DNA of 64,000 bases, taken from positions 8,069,044 to 8,133,043 of the forward strand of contig JADWOT020000005.1 in the NCBI GenBank assembly GCA_036345935.2. The letters are read 5' to 3'. A program made the position numbers and the translations under genes. Shown piece by piece: positions 49,517-62,100 of this stretch. Every line of letters starts with the position of its first letter. Position 1 is the first letter of the stretch. The notes beneath the pieces were generated by a model. That model was not told the DNA's origin. It was given only the letters and a program-made list of their open reading frames with translations, and did no database searches. This stretch comes from Taenia hydatigena (taxonomy: Eukaryota; Platyhelminthes; Cestoda; Cyclophyllidea; Taeniidae).

Positions 49517-49704
49517 TGTAATGCTTCGTTTGTTGGAACTACCGGTTTCGGTCAGGGTCACAGAGGCGGCCGTATTGCCCTGGCTGCGTGAGCTGGCCTT
49601 CAGGCCATGCCAGCAGCTTGTTTCTCTCTGCCCGTTGAATAAACATATATTCTACTCTAGCATTCTGCCTTCTTTTGCCTTCAAGGGAGCCTCGAGACGC
49701 TACA
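49517..49704 (+). repeat. Right LTR of the TRIM-like element
   Basis: This is the same repeat as 48820-49009, here with an intact AATAAA poly(A) signal inside CCCGTTGAATAAACATATAT (about 49639). The signal is changed to GAATACATG in the left copy. It is bounded by TGTAATGC and GCTACA. Confidence 0.85.
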
Positions 49705-50109
49705 AAGCACATCTTTTTTTGCTTAGATGTTTTCGTGTTTTTAATCAATGCATATATTTTAAAGGGCTGCTTTGTTAGATATGATTTTAGTTTACCTGCT
49801 TCACAGTCTAGTAAGCATTTTACCTGTTTTTTGTTATTAGCAAAGTGACTTTTAATCTTTAAGTTTATTAATCTACTTTTAATTTTGATTGGAATTTACT
49901 GGTGATTACTCGTTTTTAGTAACTAACTAAGAGTCCATATTGTTTGATTCCATCAAGATGCAAGCGTTTTCACAGAGTAACCTAAGCGCATTGGTTATAT
50001 TTTCTTAGTGGTCGAATTTGTTGCGTTGCGTGTGTAGATAGTCCAGCCCTTTTCTTTATTTGCAGTTTAAATGGTGTGTTTCCCATACTGTTAAATGCTT
50101 ATTATGTAG
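49705..50109. other. T-rich stretch between the TRIM-like element and the first recognised exon
   Basis: Low-complexity, T-rich sequence without coding signal. It is probably intron or 5' flank of the giant gene: the exon at 50110 starts after a splice-acceptor-like TATTATGTAG, so upstream exons must exist, perhaps beyond the TRIM-like element. Confidence 0.5.
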
Positions 50110-53100
50110 AATGACTCAAATGGCGGCGCTCCTGGGAGAAATAAACCTATTTCTCCCAGACGACCAGCGCGCTCTCTACCGCGGTTCACCTATCGGAATG
50201 GCCCAGGTGAAGGAGAATTTCGAAGATTGACGAACCCGGGTGCTCGAGACATCAGGGGACATTCGTTGTCGGTTTTGCATTCTAGGACAACGGCCTCTGG
50301 TGTGGACACACACAAGCACTCGTTGTCCATTAGGACGAGCAGACACAACCATCGAAATGGTCAACATCCCGACCCGCGATTGAGAATTTCATTGCGTCAA
50401 GAGCAAAGCTCTGAAGAACGATTTCTACAAACCTCATTAGGTCCGGAGGTGAGTTCCTTCCTCCCAAATGCCATAAAGTTACCTCCTTCCTCTTTTGACA
50501 CAACGGTTGAGGTAATTTTTATTGCGTTTTATCGACAAGAGAGCTGTGTTTTTTAATAACCACATCATGGGTGTTGCAGAACTTATTTGTAAGAAAATCT
50601 AACGGGTTTTACATTCTTTCGTTCTGCTAATTATCGTTGTGGTCAAAATCTTACTTGCTTGTTGTCTAAACACTTGTGGCTTCTAATTTTGATTATGTTG
50701 TGGTTGTTTAGTAGTAGCTGGTAGTTTTTCATTAAGAGCACGTGTTTTAATTGGGACCTCAGATCCCCGTTTTTTTGTCATAGGCCAGTAATTTGATTGA
50801 ACAAATTCGAGGCATTAAACGACGTCTTTCCGAAGCAACAGCTGAACTTAGTCCTACTGTCTACCCGCTTGCAACGCGGGATGTTTTAACTGCGGTGAGT
50901 TTGGGCCGGTACGAAGCAGCTCAACATCTCTTATCTTCGACCCAGTCAGTCTCAAATAATGGAGATAAATGCACCCACAATCAATGTCATTGCTGCGCTG
51001 GAGTTCTCGGCTTCTTGACTTATCTCATTTCGACGAATTCCTCTTTCGAGCAGCCCCGATGGAGTGAACTAAGGAAAATATTGCGCGACAAGCGTCCTGT
51101 TGAACCCAGCTTTTGCTGCCCTGATGTTGAGAATGCGCTTAAGGAACTAGTTTCGGTTTCTTGTGAATTGATGGTCTCAATAGTCCCATTAGACGAGATG
51201 CAGGAAATGGAGCGGCGTTTGCAAGCCGTCGACGCAGAAGTGGTACATCTGCAAAACCAGATGCAACATCTGCAGAAGTTACTAGATGATGTCCACAGTG
51301 AGTCAAATTGGCGTCAGAGTATTGTCTCGGAGGAGGTACATGCGAACAGTATGAAAACTTCATCAATTGTTGCCTGGCTGGACTTAGCGACCTCAAGTCC
51401 TACCTCTGACACTGAGTCAGAACTCAGGCGTCAGACCAACAACTCATCCAGACAGGCTAATGAACAGGAATTGGATCTAAGAGCGAAAATTACTGCTCTC
51501 ATCGCTGATAAGGAGACTGAATTAGCTGAACTACGACGTGGAGCTGTTAAGTGGGCCTCAAAGCACACACTCATCCGCAATAAGCAGGCAGAAATCAAGG
51601 AGCTAAATGGCGTTCTCTCTACTGAACTTGCACAGGTTCCTGACGTCTCTGAAGGTGATACTATGATTGATTTGCCTAAACTTCAGAGTCCCAGTAGTAA
51701 AGATTTAATTGGTCACATTCAGTCTCTTCGTAATGACTTAGCAGTCTTTTTCCAATCGTTTGAACAATCCGATGCTCATCAACTCCTGCCCAGCTTAACG
51801 TCTCTTTCAGACACCTTAACGAGGACATTTGCTCGTATTCGACCCTTTGCAGAGTCAGCCGAAAAATCGATCAATTTCACTAATCTCGACGATGCAGCTG
51901 GGAAAACGGCCGCACAGATGGGCTACCTTCGTTATCAGCAACCAGAAGTTGGCTGTGCGAACTATGATCTGAATGAACCCCTAAAAGTACGAGTAAGACA
52001 GCCCATGCAAGCCACAAGATCAGGTGATATCGAAGTGAAGGAGGACGAGGACCTTCAAGTAATCGATGAATTCCTTTCCTCATCGCTCCCTGTCTCAATG
52101 TCGCGTCAGGCGCTTCCAAAGCAGGCTTTGAGTAGTCAGGATCAAAAGATTAGTCAATTGAGCGATGAGATCAGAGATAAGAATGCCGAGATTGAATACC
52201 TAAAGCTAGCCGTGGCTTCGTTGAAGCAGGAGGCCAATAACAACAAAGAAGCCCTTCAACTTCTTTGCGAATCTAGACTCACCTTATTGGAACGAGTGGG
52301 CACTTTGACTGGCGGTGACGAGTGTGAGGATAGTTTCGCCGGTTTAGTGTCAAGGCTCCGTCAGATCAATAGCCCTGATGAGCATTTGAAGACCTTGGAT
52401 AAGTGCGAAGATTTTCTCATTCAACGTCTAATGGATTGGTCACATAAGTGTCAAGAGGGTAGTAAAGTCGCTCTGAAACAGAAAGAAGTAGAAATGAAAC
52501 ACCTGTTAGCTAGACTTGAGGAGGAAGAAGCGCTTCTTAAGATCCATTCGGATGAAGCCAACGAATTACGTGTTCGAATGAAACTGCTTCAACGGCCCTT
52601 CCCGTCTGAGTCTTACAATGTTAAGGAGGAATCGACTGAATCTGTACCACTTCTTCAGGAATTTGAAGAGCCGATCCAGCTTACTCAAGCGACCCCACCT
52701 AAGGAAATGCCGTCTACCGATTCAGGTGAATTTCAACCATTCAAAAGTGTCGTCGAAGAGGTGATGCAAACCTCGCATGAAGCTCATCTTCAGTCTAAAA
52801 TAGATGATCAGGTTACCACAATTTCCCGGCTTGAAGCTCGTTTGTGTGCGCAAAATGAGGAGTTCAGGGCAAAACTGGCGGAGGCTGATGAAAAAATTAG
52901 CCAATTCAACACTATCCAATGCGCCTACGAGGCGGACGTTCAGCAGCTTAAGACTGTGCTTCGCCAAAAGACCAGCGAAGTCTCTCAGCTTCAGCAAATG
53001 CTTTCTTCAACAAAACAGGAAATTTCAGACTTAACGAATCAAATAAAAAAGCTTAAGAGTGAGGGTGAGCTTTTGCAAACGGAGTTAAAGTTTGCGCATG

Positions 53101-56100
53101 AGGAGTCGGTGATGAGAAGTCTTGAGGTGGAAAATCTTCAGGGCGCATTAAATGAGGAAACGGATAAATTAAGTGGCATTCGAGAGGTGGTGGCGGAACA
53201 GGAAGCACAAATGCAAAATCTGCGTTTTGTACTCAATAACAAAGATGTTGATTTAAGGGAGAGGGATCGACGAATTGAGGCACTTTTGAATAAGTTGACA
53301 ATAAGCAAAGCGGATTCCGAGGTAGTACGAAAGGACTTTGACCAGCTTAACGCCACATTTGACCGTCTTTGGAGGAGCACACTTTTGATAGACGACTGTG
53401 CTGAGCACAGTAGAAAGTTACCAGCTATCAAGCCTGAACCAATGCTTGTGCTCAAATCTTCTTCAGCAGTTGATCAATTTCTGAGTCTCTTATCATCCAA
53501 GGCGTCCGAGACAGAGATTTGTGATGTGCAGGCTAGCATTAAGGCGTACAAGTCATTTAAAGAAAAGGCAAAGGAACGGATTTGTGAGGGGAATGCATCT
53601 CCAACCATTGTTAGAGATGATCCTGATCTACCTTGGAATCCTTGTTGTGTGACTGCCGTTTCCGCCATTTCAGCTATCACAGGTGACGCCAAAGTTTTCA
53701 ATTTACTCAGAGACCTAGCCTACTCGGAGTCATGTCGAATTCGTCTGGTAAATCACTTGTCCAATGTGGAGTCCCAAAAAGACCAGTTAAAGGGAATGTT
53801 GTCAGCTCTGCAGGCCGAGGTTGAAAATAATCACGTTCAATTGGCCGAAAGAAATCGGCAGCTCATTCTCCTTGGTATCGACCCAACTGATACAACAGTT
53901 CCATTGCCTGTGAGTAGGACATCAACGTCAAATAACAGCACAACAGTTTGCTATGTTGACACAGGTGATGATGCTGAACCTAAAGCAGTCTCTCCAACAA
54001 TGCAGGTCGTGTCACAAGCTGCTAATGATACTGCTTTCTTGATAAAGCGTATCGAAGAGTTGCAGACAGAGAATGTGGAAAAGACTAAAATTATAGAACA
54101 AATGAGGAAATTGTACGAAGACACTAAGGAAAGGACGTACAGCAGAGAAGACAACTTACAAACATTAGGGATATTCAAAACAAAACCTATTCAAACACTT
54201 CAACAAATAGAAAGAGAGGATGAGAATCTTAAAACCGAAAACGCAAATAAATCCGAAAAAACATATTTAGAGGAGAAAAGGGAACAAATTGACAACGAAA
54301 TGAAAACCTCTGAAGATGCGCTAAATTTACCGGAACAAAATAAGCAGCTATATATAGAGCTAAAAGAAATACAAGAAGAACTCATTGAAAACCAAGCCGA
54401 GAAAAGGCGATTGCACCAACAGTTGCATAAAATGCGAGCAAAACTAGAAAAAATGGAGGGCAATAATAAAAAACAGAAATTAGAACATGAAGGAGAAAAA
54501 GAGGCATTATCAAAGAGTTGCGAGGAGATGATTGAGGAATCGGAAAAGAAGGAGAGTGAGAGGAGGTCATTGGAGGAGAGGATGAAGGAGGTGGTTGGCG
54601 CAACATCGCATGATGCTGAGGTTGCAGCGATGGAGATGGAGGAAATGCGTCATCGGTTGTGTGATGTGGAGGAGGAGAAATCGCGGAAGACGGAGGAATG
54701 TGAGAGGTTGTCGAGAGAGGTTGCAGTGTTGACAAATGAGTTGAATGAGGCGAAATCACGCGAGTCTGCGCCGACGTTGGTGTCGATGTTGCCGGTGGTG
54801 GAGTCGAGTGTGGTTGAGGCGGTGAAGGCGGAGCCGTTGTTGTCGTCAGCGCCGCCAGTGTCGATGGAAGAGACGCCTGTGATTGTGGATGCTGGTAATG
54901 AGCATGAAGGGGAGAGATCAGAAGCGAATGTGGACGAGGTTCGAGTGGCTGAGATGCTGTCGAGGGTTGAGGAGCTGCAGAGTGAGTTGGATGGAGAGCG
55001 TGAGAAGGTGAGGAAGCTGGCGGATGATCTGGCCGAAAGGGAGGCGGAGAAAGACGCACTGTCAAGGAGTTGTGATGAGATGACTGAAGAACTGGAAAAG
55101 AAGGAGAGTGAGAGGAGGTCATTGGAGGAGAGGATGAAGGAGGTGGTTGACGCAACATCTCATGATGCTGAGGTTGCGGCGATGGAGATGGAGGAAATGC
55201 GTCATCGGTTGTGTGATGTGGAGGAGGAGAAATCGCGTAAGACGGAGGAATGTGAGAGGTTGTCGAGAGAGGTTGCAGTGTTGACAAATGAGTTGAATGA
55301 GGCGAAATCACGCGAGTCTGCGCCGACGTTGGTGTCGATGTTGCCGGTGGTGGAGTCGTGTGTGGTTGAGGCGGTGAAGGCGGAGCCGTTGTTGTCGTCA
55401 GCGCCGCCAGTGTCGATGGAAGAGTCGCCTGTGATTGTGGATGCCGGTAATGAGTATGAGGAGGAGAGCGGATCATCGCGTGTGGACGAAGGATTGTTGG
55501 TAGCGCGTTTGTCAGCATTGGCGGAACAAGTGTCGACTGCTTCGAGCCTGCAAAGTGAGGTGCGCAATTCGTGGCTGTTGGTGATGGAGCATGCAGAGTC
55601 GGGTGTTGCGAGACTGGTGAGAGATCAGGTGGACTTGAAGGCGAGGCTTGGTGAGTTGGAGGCGGCCGTGAAGTCCCTGAGTGCGGAAGTGGAGGAGAAA
55701 GGTGTTTGTGTGGAGAAGCTGACGAGAGAAGTAGTTGCTAAAGAGGAGGAGTTGGAGAGACGAGATCGTAGTCTGAGTGAGTTGGAGGCAAGCATGGTGG
55801 AGGTGTCGAGGAGGTTGCTGTTGCAATTGGAGGATTTGGTGAGTGCAGTGAACAGTGGTGAGGGTCGTGTGGCGGAGTTGATGTTGATGGTGGAGGAGGT
55901 GGGTGCCAGAGAATGTGAATTGAGAGACCAGGTGATTGAGAAGGTGTCATGTGAGAGGCAGCTACAGAGTGAGTTGGATGGAGAGCGTGAGAAGGTGAGG
56001 AAGCTGGCGGATGATCTGGCCGAAAGGGAGGCGGAGAAAGACGCACTGTCGAGGAGTTGTGAGGAGATGACTGAAGAACTGGAAAAGAAGGAGAGTGAGA

Positions 56101-59100
56101 GGAGGTCATTGGAGGAGAGGATGAAGGAGGTGGTTGACGCAACATCGCATGATGCTGAGGTTGCGGCGATGGAGATGGAGGAAATGCGTCATCGGTTGTG
56201 TGATGTGGAGGAGGAGAAATCGCGTAAGACGGAGGAATGTGAGAGGTTGTCGAGAGAGGTTGCAGTGTTGACAAATGAGTTGAATGAGGCGAAATCACGC
56301 GAGTCTGCGCCGACGTTGGTGTCGATGTTGCCGGTGGTGGAGTCGTGTGTGGTTGAGGCGGTGAAGGCGGAGCCGTTGTTGTCGTCAGCGCCGCCAGTGT
56401 CGATGGAAGAGTCGCCTGTGATTGTGGATGCCGGTAATGAGCATGAAGGGGAGAGATCAGAAGCGAATGTGGACGAGGTTCGAGTGGCTGAGATGCTGTC
56501 GAGGGTTGAGGAGCTGCAGAGTGAGTTGGATGGAGAGCGTGAGAAGGTGAGGAAGCTGGCGGATGATCTGGCCGAAAGGGAGGCGGAGAAAGACGCACTG
56601 TCGAGGAGTTGTGAGGAGATGACTGAAGAACTGGAAAAGAAGGAGAGTGAGAGGAGGTCATTGGAGGAGAGGATGAAGGAGGTGGTTGACGCAACATCGC
56701 ATGATGCTGAGGTTGCGGCGATGGAGATGGAGGAAATGCGTCATCGGTTGTGTGATGTGGAGGAGGAGAAATCGCGTAAGACGGAGGAATGTGAGAGGTT
56801 GTCGAGAGAGGTTGCAGTGTTGACAAATGAGTTGAATGAGGCGAAATCACGCGAGTCTGCGCCGACGTTGGTGTCGATGTTGCCGGTGGTGGAGTCGAGT
56901 GTGGTTGAGGCGGTGAAGGCGGAGCCGTTGTTGTCGTCAGCGCCGCCAGTGTCGATGGAAGAGACGCCTGTGATTGTGGATGCTGGTAATGAGCATGAAG
57001 GGGAGAGATCAGAAGCGAATGTGGACGAGGTTCGAGTGGCTGAGATGCTGTCGAGGGTTGAGGAGCTGCAGAGTGAGTTGGATGGAGAGCGTGAGAAGGT
57101 GAGGAAGCTGGCGGATGATCTGGCCGAAAGGGAGGCGGAGAAAGACGCACTGTCAAGGAGTTGTGATGAGATGACTGAAGAACTGGAAAAGAAGGAGAGT
57201 GAGAGGAGGTCATTGGAGGAGAGGATGAAGGAGGTGGTTGACGCAACATCGCATGATGCTGAGGTTGCGGCGATGGAGATGGAGGAAATGCGTCATCGGT
57301 TGTGTGATGTGGAGGAGGAGAAATCGCGTAAGACGGAGGAATGTGAGAGGTTGTCGAGAGAGGTTGCAGTGTTGACAAATGAGTTGAATGAGGCGAAATC
57401 ACGCGAGTCTGCGCCGACGTTGGTGTCGATGTTGCCGGTGGTGGAGTCGAGTGTGGTTGAGGCGGTGAAGGCGGAGCCGTTGCTGTCGTCAGCGCCGCCA
57501 GTGTCGATGGAAGAGTCGCCTGTGATTGTGGATGCCGGTAATGAGTATGAGGAGGAGAGCGGATCATCGCGTGTGGACGAAGGATTGTTGGTAGCGCGTT
57601 TGTCGGCATTGGCGGAACAAGTGTCGACTGCTTCGAGCCTGCAAAGTGAGGTGCGCAATTCGTGGCTGTTGGTGATGGAGCATGCAGAGTCGGGTGTTGC
57701 GAGACTGGTGAGAGATCAGGTGGACTTGAAGGCGAGGCTTGGTGAGTTGGAGGCGGCCGTGAAGTCCCTGAGTGCGGAAGTGGAGGAGAAAGGTGTTTGT
57801 GTGGAGAAGCTGACGAGAGAAGTAGTTGCTAAAGAGGAGGAGTTGGAGAGACGAGATCGTAGTCTGAGTGAGTTGGAGGCAAGCATGGTGGAGGTGTCGA
57901 GGAGGTTGCTGTTGCAATTGGAGGATTTGGTGAGTGCAGTGAACAGTGGTGAGGGTCGTGTGGCGGAGTTGATGTTGATGGTGGAGGAGGTGGGTGCCAG
58001 AGAATGTGAATTGAGAGACCAGGTGATTGAGAAGGTGTCATGTGAGAGGCAGCTACAGAGTGAGTTGGATGGAGAGCGTGAGAAGGTGAGGAAGCTGGCG
58101 GATGATCTGGCCGAAAGGGAGGCGGAGAAAGACGCACTGTCGAGGAGTTGTGAGGAGATGACTGAAGAACTGGAAAAGAAGGAGAGTGAGAGGAGGTCAT
58201 TGGAGGAGAGGATGAAGGAGGTGGTTGACGCAACATCGCATGATGCTGAGGTTGCGGCGATGGAGATGGAGGAAATGCGTCATCGGTTGTGTGATGTGGA
58301 GGAGGAGAAATCGCGTAAGACGGAGGAATGTGAGAGGTTGTCGAGAGAGGTTGCAGTGTTGACAAATGAGTTGAATGAGGCGATATCACGCGAGCCTTCC
58401 TCGACGTTGGTGGATGTTCTTAATCGAAGAATAGAGGAATTGCTTGCCACTGCAGCACATGATGCTGATGTTTTTGCTTTTAGGATGGAGGAAATGCGGC
58501 AAAGATTGTATGTTTTAGAGGATGAGAAGACTCTTAATTTGGCAGAATGTGATAGGTTGTCTCAGGAGGTGAAATTGTTGCTTCGAGAATTGAATGACTT
58601 AAAACGTATGAATTCTGATTCTGCGTCGATCCCCGTGATGCCAGTTTTGGAAATTGGTGCGGTGGATGCTTTGAATCAAAGAATTGAGCAGGTTGTTGCC
58701 GCAGCCTCTCATGAAGCTGAAGTTGCAGCGAAGGCGATGGATGAAATGCGTCATCGATTGTATAATTTAGAGGAAGAGAAAACGCGTAAGACTTTGGAAT
58801 GCGATAGATTGTCCCATGAAGTGGAAATGTTGACTCAGGAACTGAACATACTTAGAGTGCGAAAGTCGACATCTGTGTCGATGTTGCCCTTGGTGGATCG
58901 GGGTGATGCGGATGTTTTAAAAGGGAGAACGGAGCAGGTGGTTGGCGCAACATTGTATGATGCTGAGGCTGCGGCGATGGAGATGGAGGAAATGCGTCAT
59001 CGGTTGTGTGATGTGGAGGAGGAGAAATCGCGTAAGACGGAGGAATGTGAGAGGTTGTCGAGAGAGGTTGCAGTGTTGACAAATGAGTTGAATGAGGCGA

Positions 59101-62100
59101 AATCACGCGAGTCTGCGCCGACGTTGGTGTCGATGTTGCCGGTGGTGGAGTCGAGTGTGGTTGAGGCGGTGAAGGCGGAGCCGTTGTTGTCGTCAGCGCC
59201 GCCAGTGTCGATGGAAGAGTCGCCTGTGATTGTGGATGCCGGTAATGAGTATGAGGAGGAGAGCGGATCATCGCGTGTGGACGAAGGATTGTTGGTAGCG
59301 CGTTTGTCAGCATTGGCGGAACAAGTGTCGACTGCTTCGAGCCTGCAAAGTGAGGTGCGCAATTCGTGGCTGTTGGTGATGGAGCATGCAGAGTCGGGTG
59401 TTGCGAGACTGGTGAGAGATCAGGTGGACTTGAAGGCGAGGCTTGGTGAGTTGGAGGCGGCCGTGAAGTCCCTGAGTGCGGAAGTGGAGGAGAAAGGTGT
59501 TTGTGTGGAGAAGCTGACGAGAGAAGTAGTTGCTAAAGAGGAGGAGTTGGAGAGACGAGATCGTAGTCTGAGTGAGTTGGAGGCAAGCATGGTGGAGGTG
59601 TCGAGGAGGTTGCTGTTGCAATTGGAGGATTTGGTGAGTGCAGTGAACAGTGGTGAGGGTCGTGTGGCGGAGTTGATGTTGATGGTGGAGGAGGTGGGTG
59701 CCAGAGAATGTGAATTGAGAGACCAGGTGATTGAGAAGGTGTCATGTGAGAGGCAGCTACAGAGTGAGTTGGATGGAGAGCGTGAGAAGGTGAGGAAGCT
59801 GGCGGATGATCTGGCCGAAAGGGAGGCGGAGAAAGACGCACTGTCGAGGAGTTGTGAGGAGATGACTGAAGAACTGGAAAAGAAGGAGAGTGAGAGGAGG
59901 TCATTGGAGGAGAGGATGAAGGAGGTGGTTGACGCAACATCGCATGATGCTGAGGTTGCGGCGATGGAGATGGAGGAAATGCGTCATCGGTTGTGTGATG
60001 TGGAGGAGGAGAAATCGCGTAAGACGGAGGAATGTGAGAGGTTGTCGAGAGAGGTTGCAGTGTTGACAAATGAGTTGAATGAGGCGAAATCACGCGAGTC
60101 TGCGCCGACGTTGGTGTCGATGTTGCCAGTGGTCGAGTCGAGTGTTTCTAACCCTTGTGCTGATTCTCCGCTTTCATCTTTTGCTCCGAATATGCCATCT
60201 ATGGCTTCATCTGTTGGTTGTTCGGCGGATTCTTCTTTACCTTATAATCGTGCTGTTTCCACAAGTTTAAAAAATTATTTAGGTCCTTCTCCTTTGTCAT
60301 TTGTTTCTGGTGTTTATCCTGGACGATCTTTCGGTAGCAGTCAACACGAAGAATATTGTCCCTTGACTCTTTCTTCTTTTTATGTTTCCCTTTTGGAAAA
60401 AGTTTTCCTTTTGCAGCATTTTGTTCATGAAACCTTGAGCATTGTTTCTGTTCCTTCGTCATTTCTGGATTTCCCCGTTGTTTCTTCTTCCGTTTCTTCT
60501 TTGTCTGCGAAATTGTCTGCTTTTCTTTTTGATTTGAAATTTGCTTTTCATAGCTTGGCTCTTGCTTCTAATGCCATGAACGTTGAATCCGATCCGAATA
60601 GAGATCGCATTTCTCCTTTTAATTTCCAGCCCTGTGACTCAAGTTTCCTTTCATCTGCTGCCGATTTTCTTACATCGGGTGGAGATGAGAAACACGATCA
60701 AGAATGCGATACTTTATCTACCGCTCAATCCCTCCTTTGCATTGCTGCTTGCCTCCATGCGCAGTTACAGCGCTTTATTCTTCAGGCCTTCGGATGTGCT
60801 GAAGAAAAATTGAATCTTGATGATGCCACTAAATCCATAATGTTTAGTTGGTCTGATTTCTTTTCCAAACTTCAGAACCTCTGTCATCGCGCTCCAAGCA
60901 AACTACTGCTCACTCCAAATGTGTCGGATACTAAGTTAACTTGTATTTGTCATCTGGCACCCTCTGAAGTGGATAAGCAGCTGAATGCTCAATTCAGTCT
61001 GAAGTCGAAACTGCTAGATTTCACTTCTCCTCCAACAGCTCAAACTCCTCGGACCGAATTTTCATCTGTGCATCCTCCAAAACCGAACTTTTTGACTAAG
61101 CTTTACAGCCAAAGCGAGCCCAATCTCAATCTTTTAATGGAACAGAAATTACAAAAGCGTCGCGTCATTTGTTCTTTGGACTCTTTTTCGAGATATTTGT
61201 CAATATATACAGGCCACTACAGGAAACCCTCTCCATTTCCCCTGGCCACACTGGCTGATCAACTATCCAAGTTGCGACTATGGTTGGTTGATGACACCCG
61301 CCGACCTTTCACCTCGTCTAGCATGACTAAAGCGCCATATCCTTCTCTGTCCTTTGAGATCCCTTCCACAGAATTGTATTTACGCAGACTGCTCAACATT
61401 CGTGATACTGAAGTACTCTATCTTTTAAACAATCTACCTGGTGGAGAAAATCTCATCAATCGCTCATCAACACCTAACGTTTTTCCCTCAAGAGATTGTA
61501 CTGAAGCGCAACTTGAATTGATGTCTAATTGGGACATGGTTCAACCAATTGATCCCTCTTGTCTGCCAGTCTACCGAGTAAAGCTTCCTGAAGTCGGCGA
61601 AGTCCCAGTGGTAACGAGTGGTCATCATTCTGAATCACCTGCTGTTGAGGCTCCTCTATCCTCTCTAAATGGTGCACCACTACGTCCGTCGACATCGACC
61701 TCGGAGGCAAGCCTGAATTCCCTCAGCTTTGAATCGAAAAGTGAAATCAAACTCCTGCTTCGTCGGTGTTGGAATCTTTTGAAAGAAATGGTCTCTATAA
61801 TAAAGCACTCTTCACGATCCAAGTTATTACGAACACGAGCCGATGAGATGTTGGATACTACCCTTCATCTAAGTCGTCTACTTAATGGAGACACTGGTAC
61901 TTCGACGGAATACGAGGCTATGGCAGATACCGTCGCACATGTTGATTTCAAGAGAATTCCAGATTCTCCGGGTCTCCCGCGCAAATGGTCCAGGGCCCCT
62001 ATCCAAGAATTGATCTGGGCTATTGAGACACTAGATGATATTGAAGAGTTGCGTTCATTGGCGCACTTGCTGACTCAACAGTACAATGCTGTCGGTACAA

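Larger units (their letters stand above)
48820..49704 (+). mobile_element. TRIM-like miniature LTR retrotransposon
   Basis: Two direct repeats of about 190 bp (48820-49009 and 49517-49704) flank about 507 bp of internal sequence without a significant open frame, for a total of 885 bp. The right LTR starts TGTAATGCTTCG and both end in CTACA. After the left LTR comes a PBS-like TTAGTAGCAGCGGAAAG, and before the right LTR a polypurine tract, GAAAGAGGAGAGGGACA (about 49498-49514). This is the structure of a terminal-repeat retrotransposon in miniature, a class described from taeniid tapeworms, where such elements are transcribed in stem cells. Such elements need enzymes from an autonomous LTR element. 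No target duplication was found, and the left edge reads CATAAT rather than TGTAAT. Confidence 0.82.

Noticed and set aside
54382..60093. Long minus-strand open frames of 378 and 623 codons, plus several of about 120-190 codons, opposite the repeat array
   Set aside because: They are shadows of the coiled-coil repeats: Pro/Ser/Thr/His-rich translations of the complement of a purine-rich coding strand, repeated with the same period. The plus-strand frame alone extends beyond the array and joins exons.
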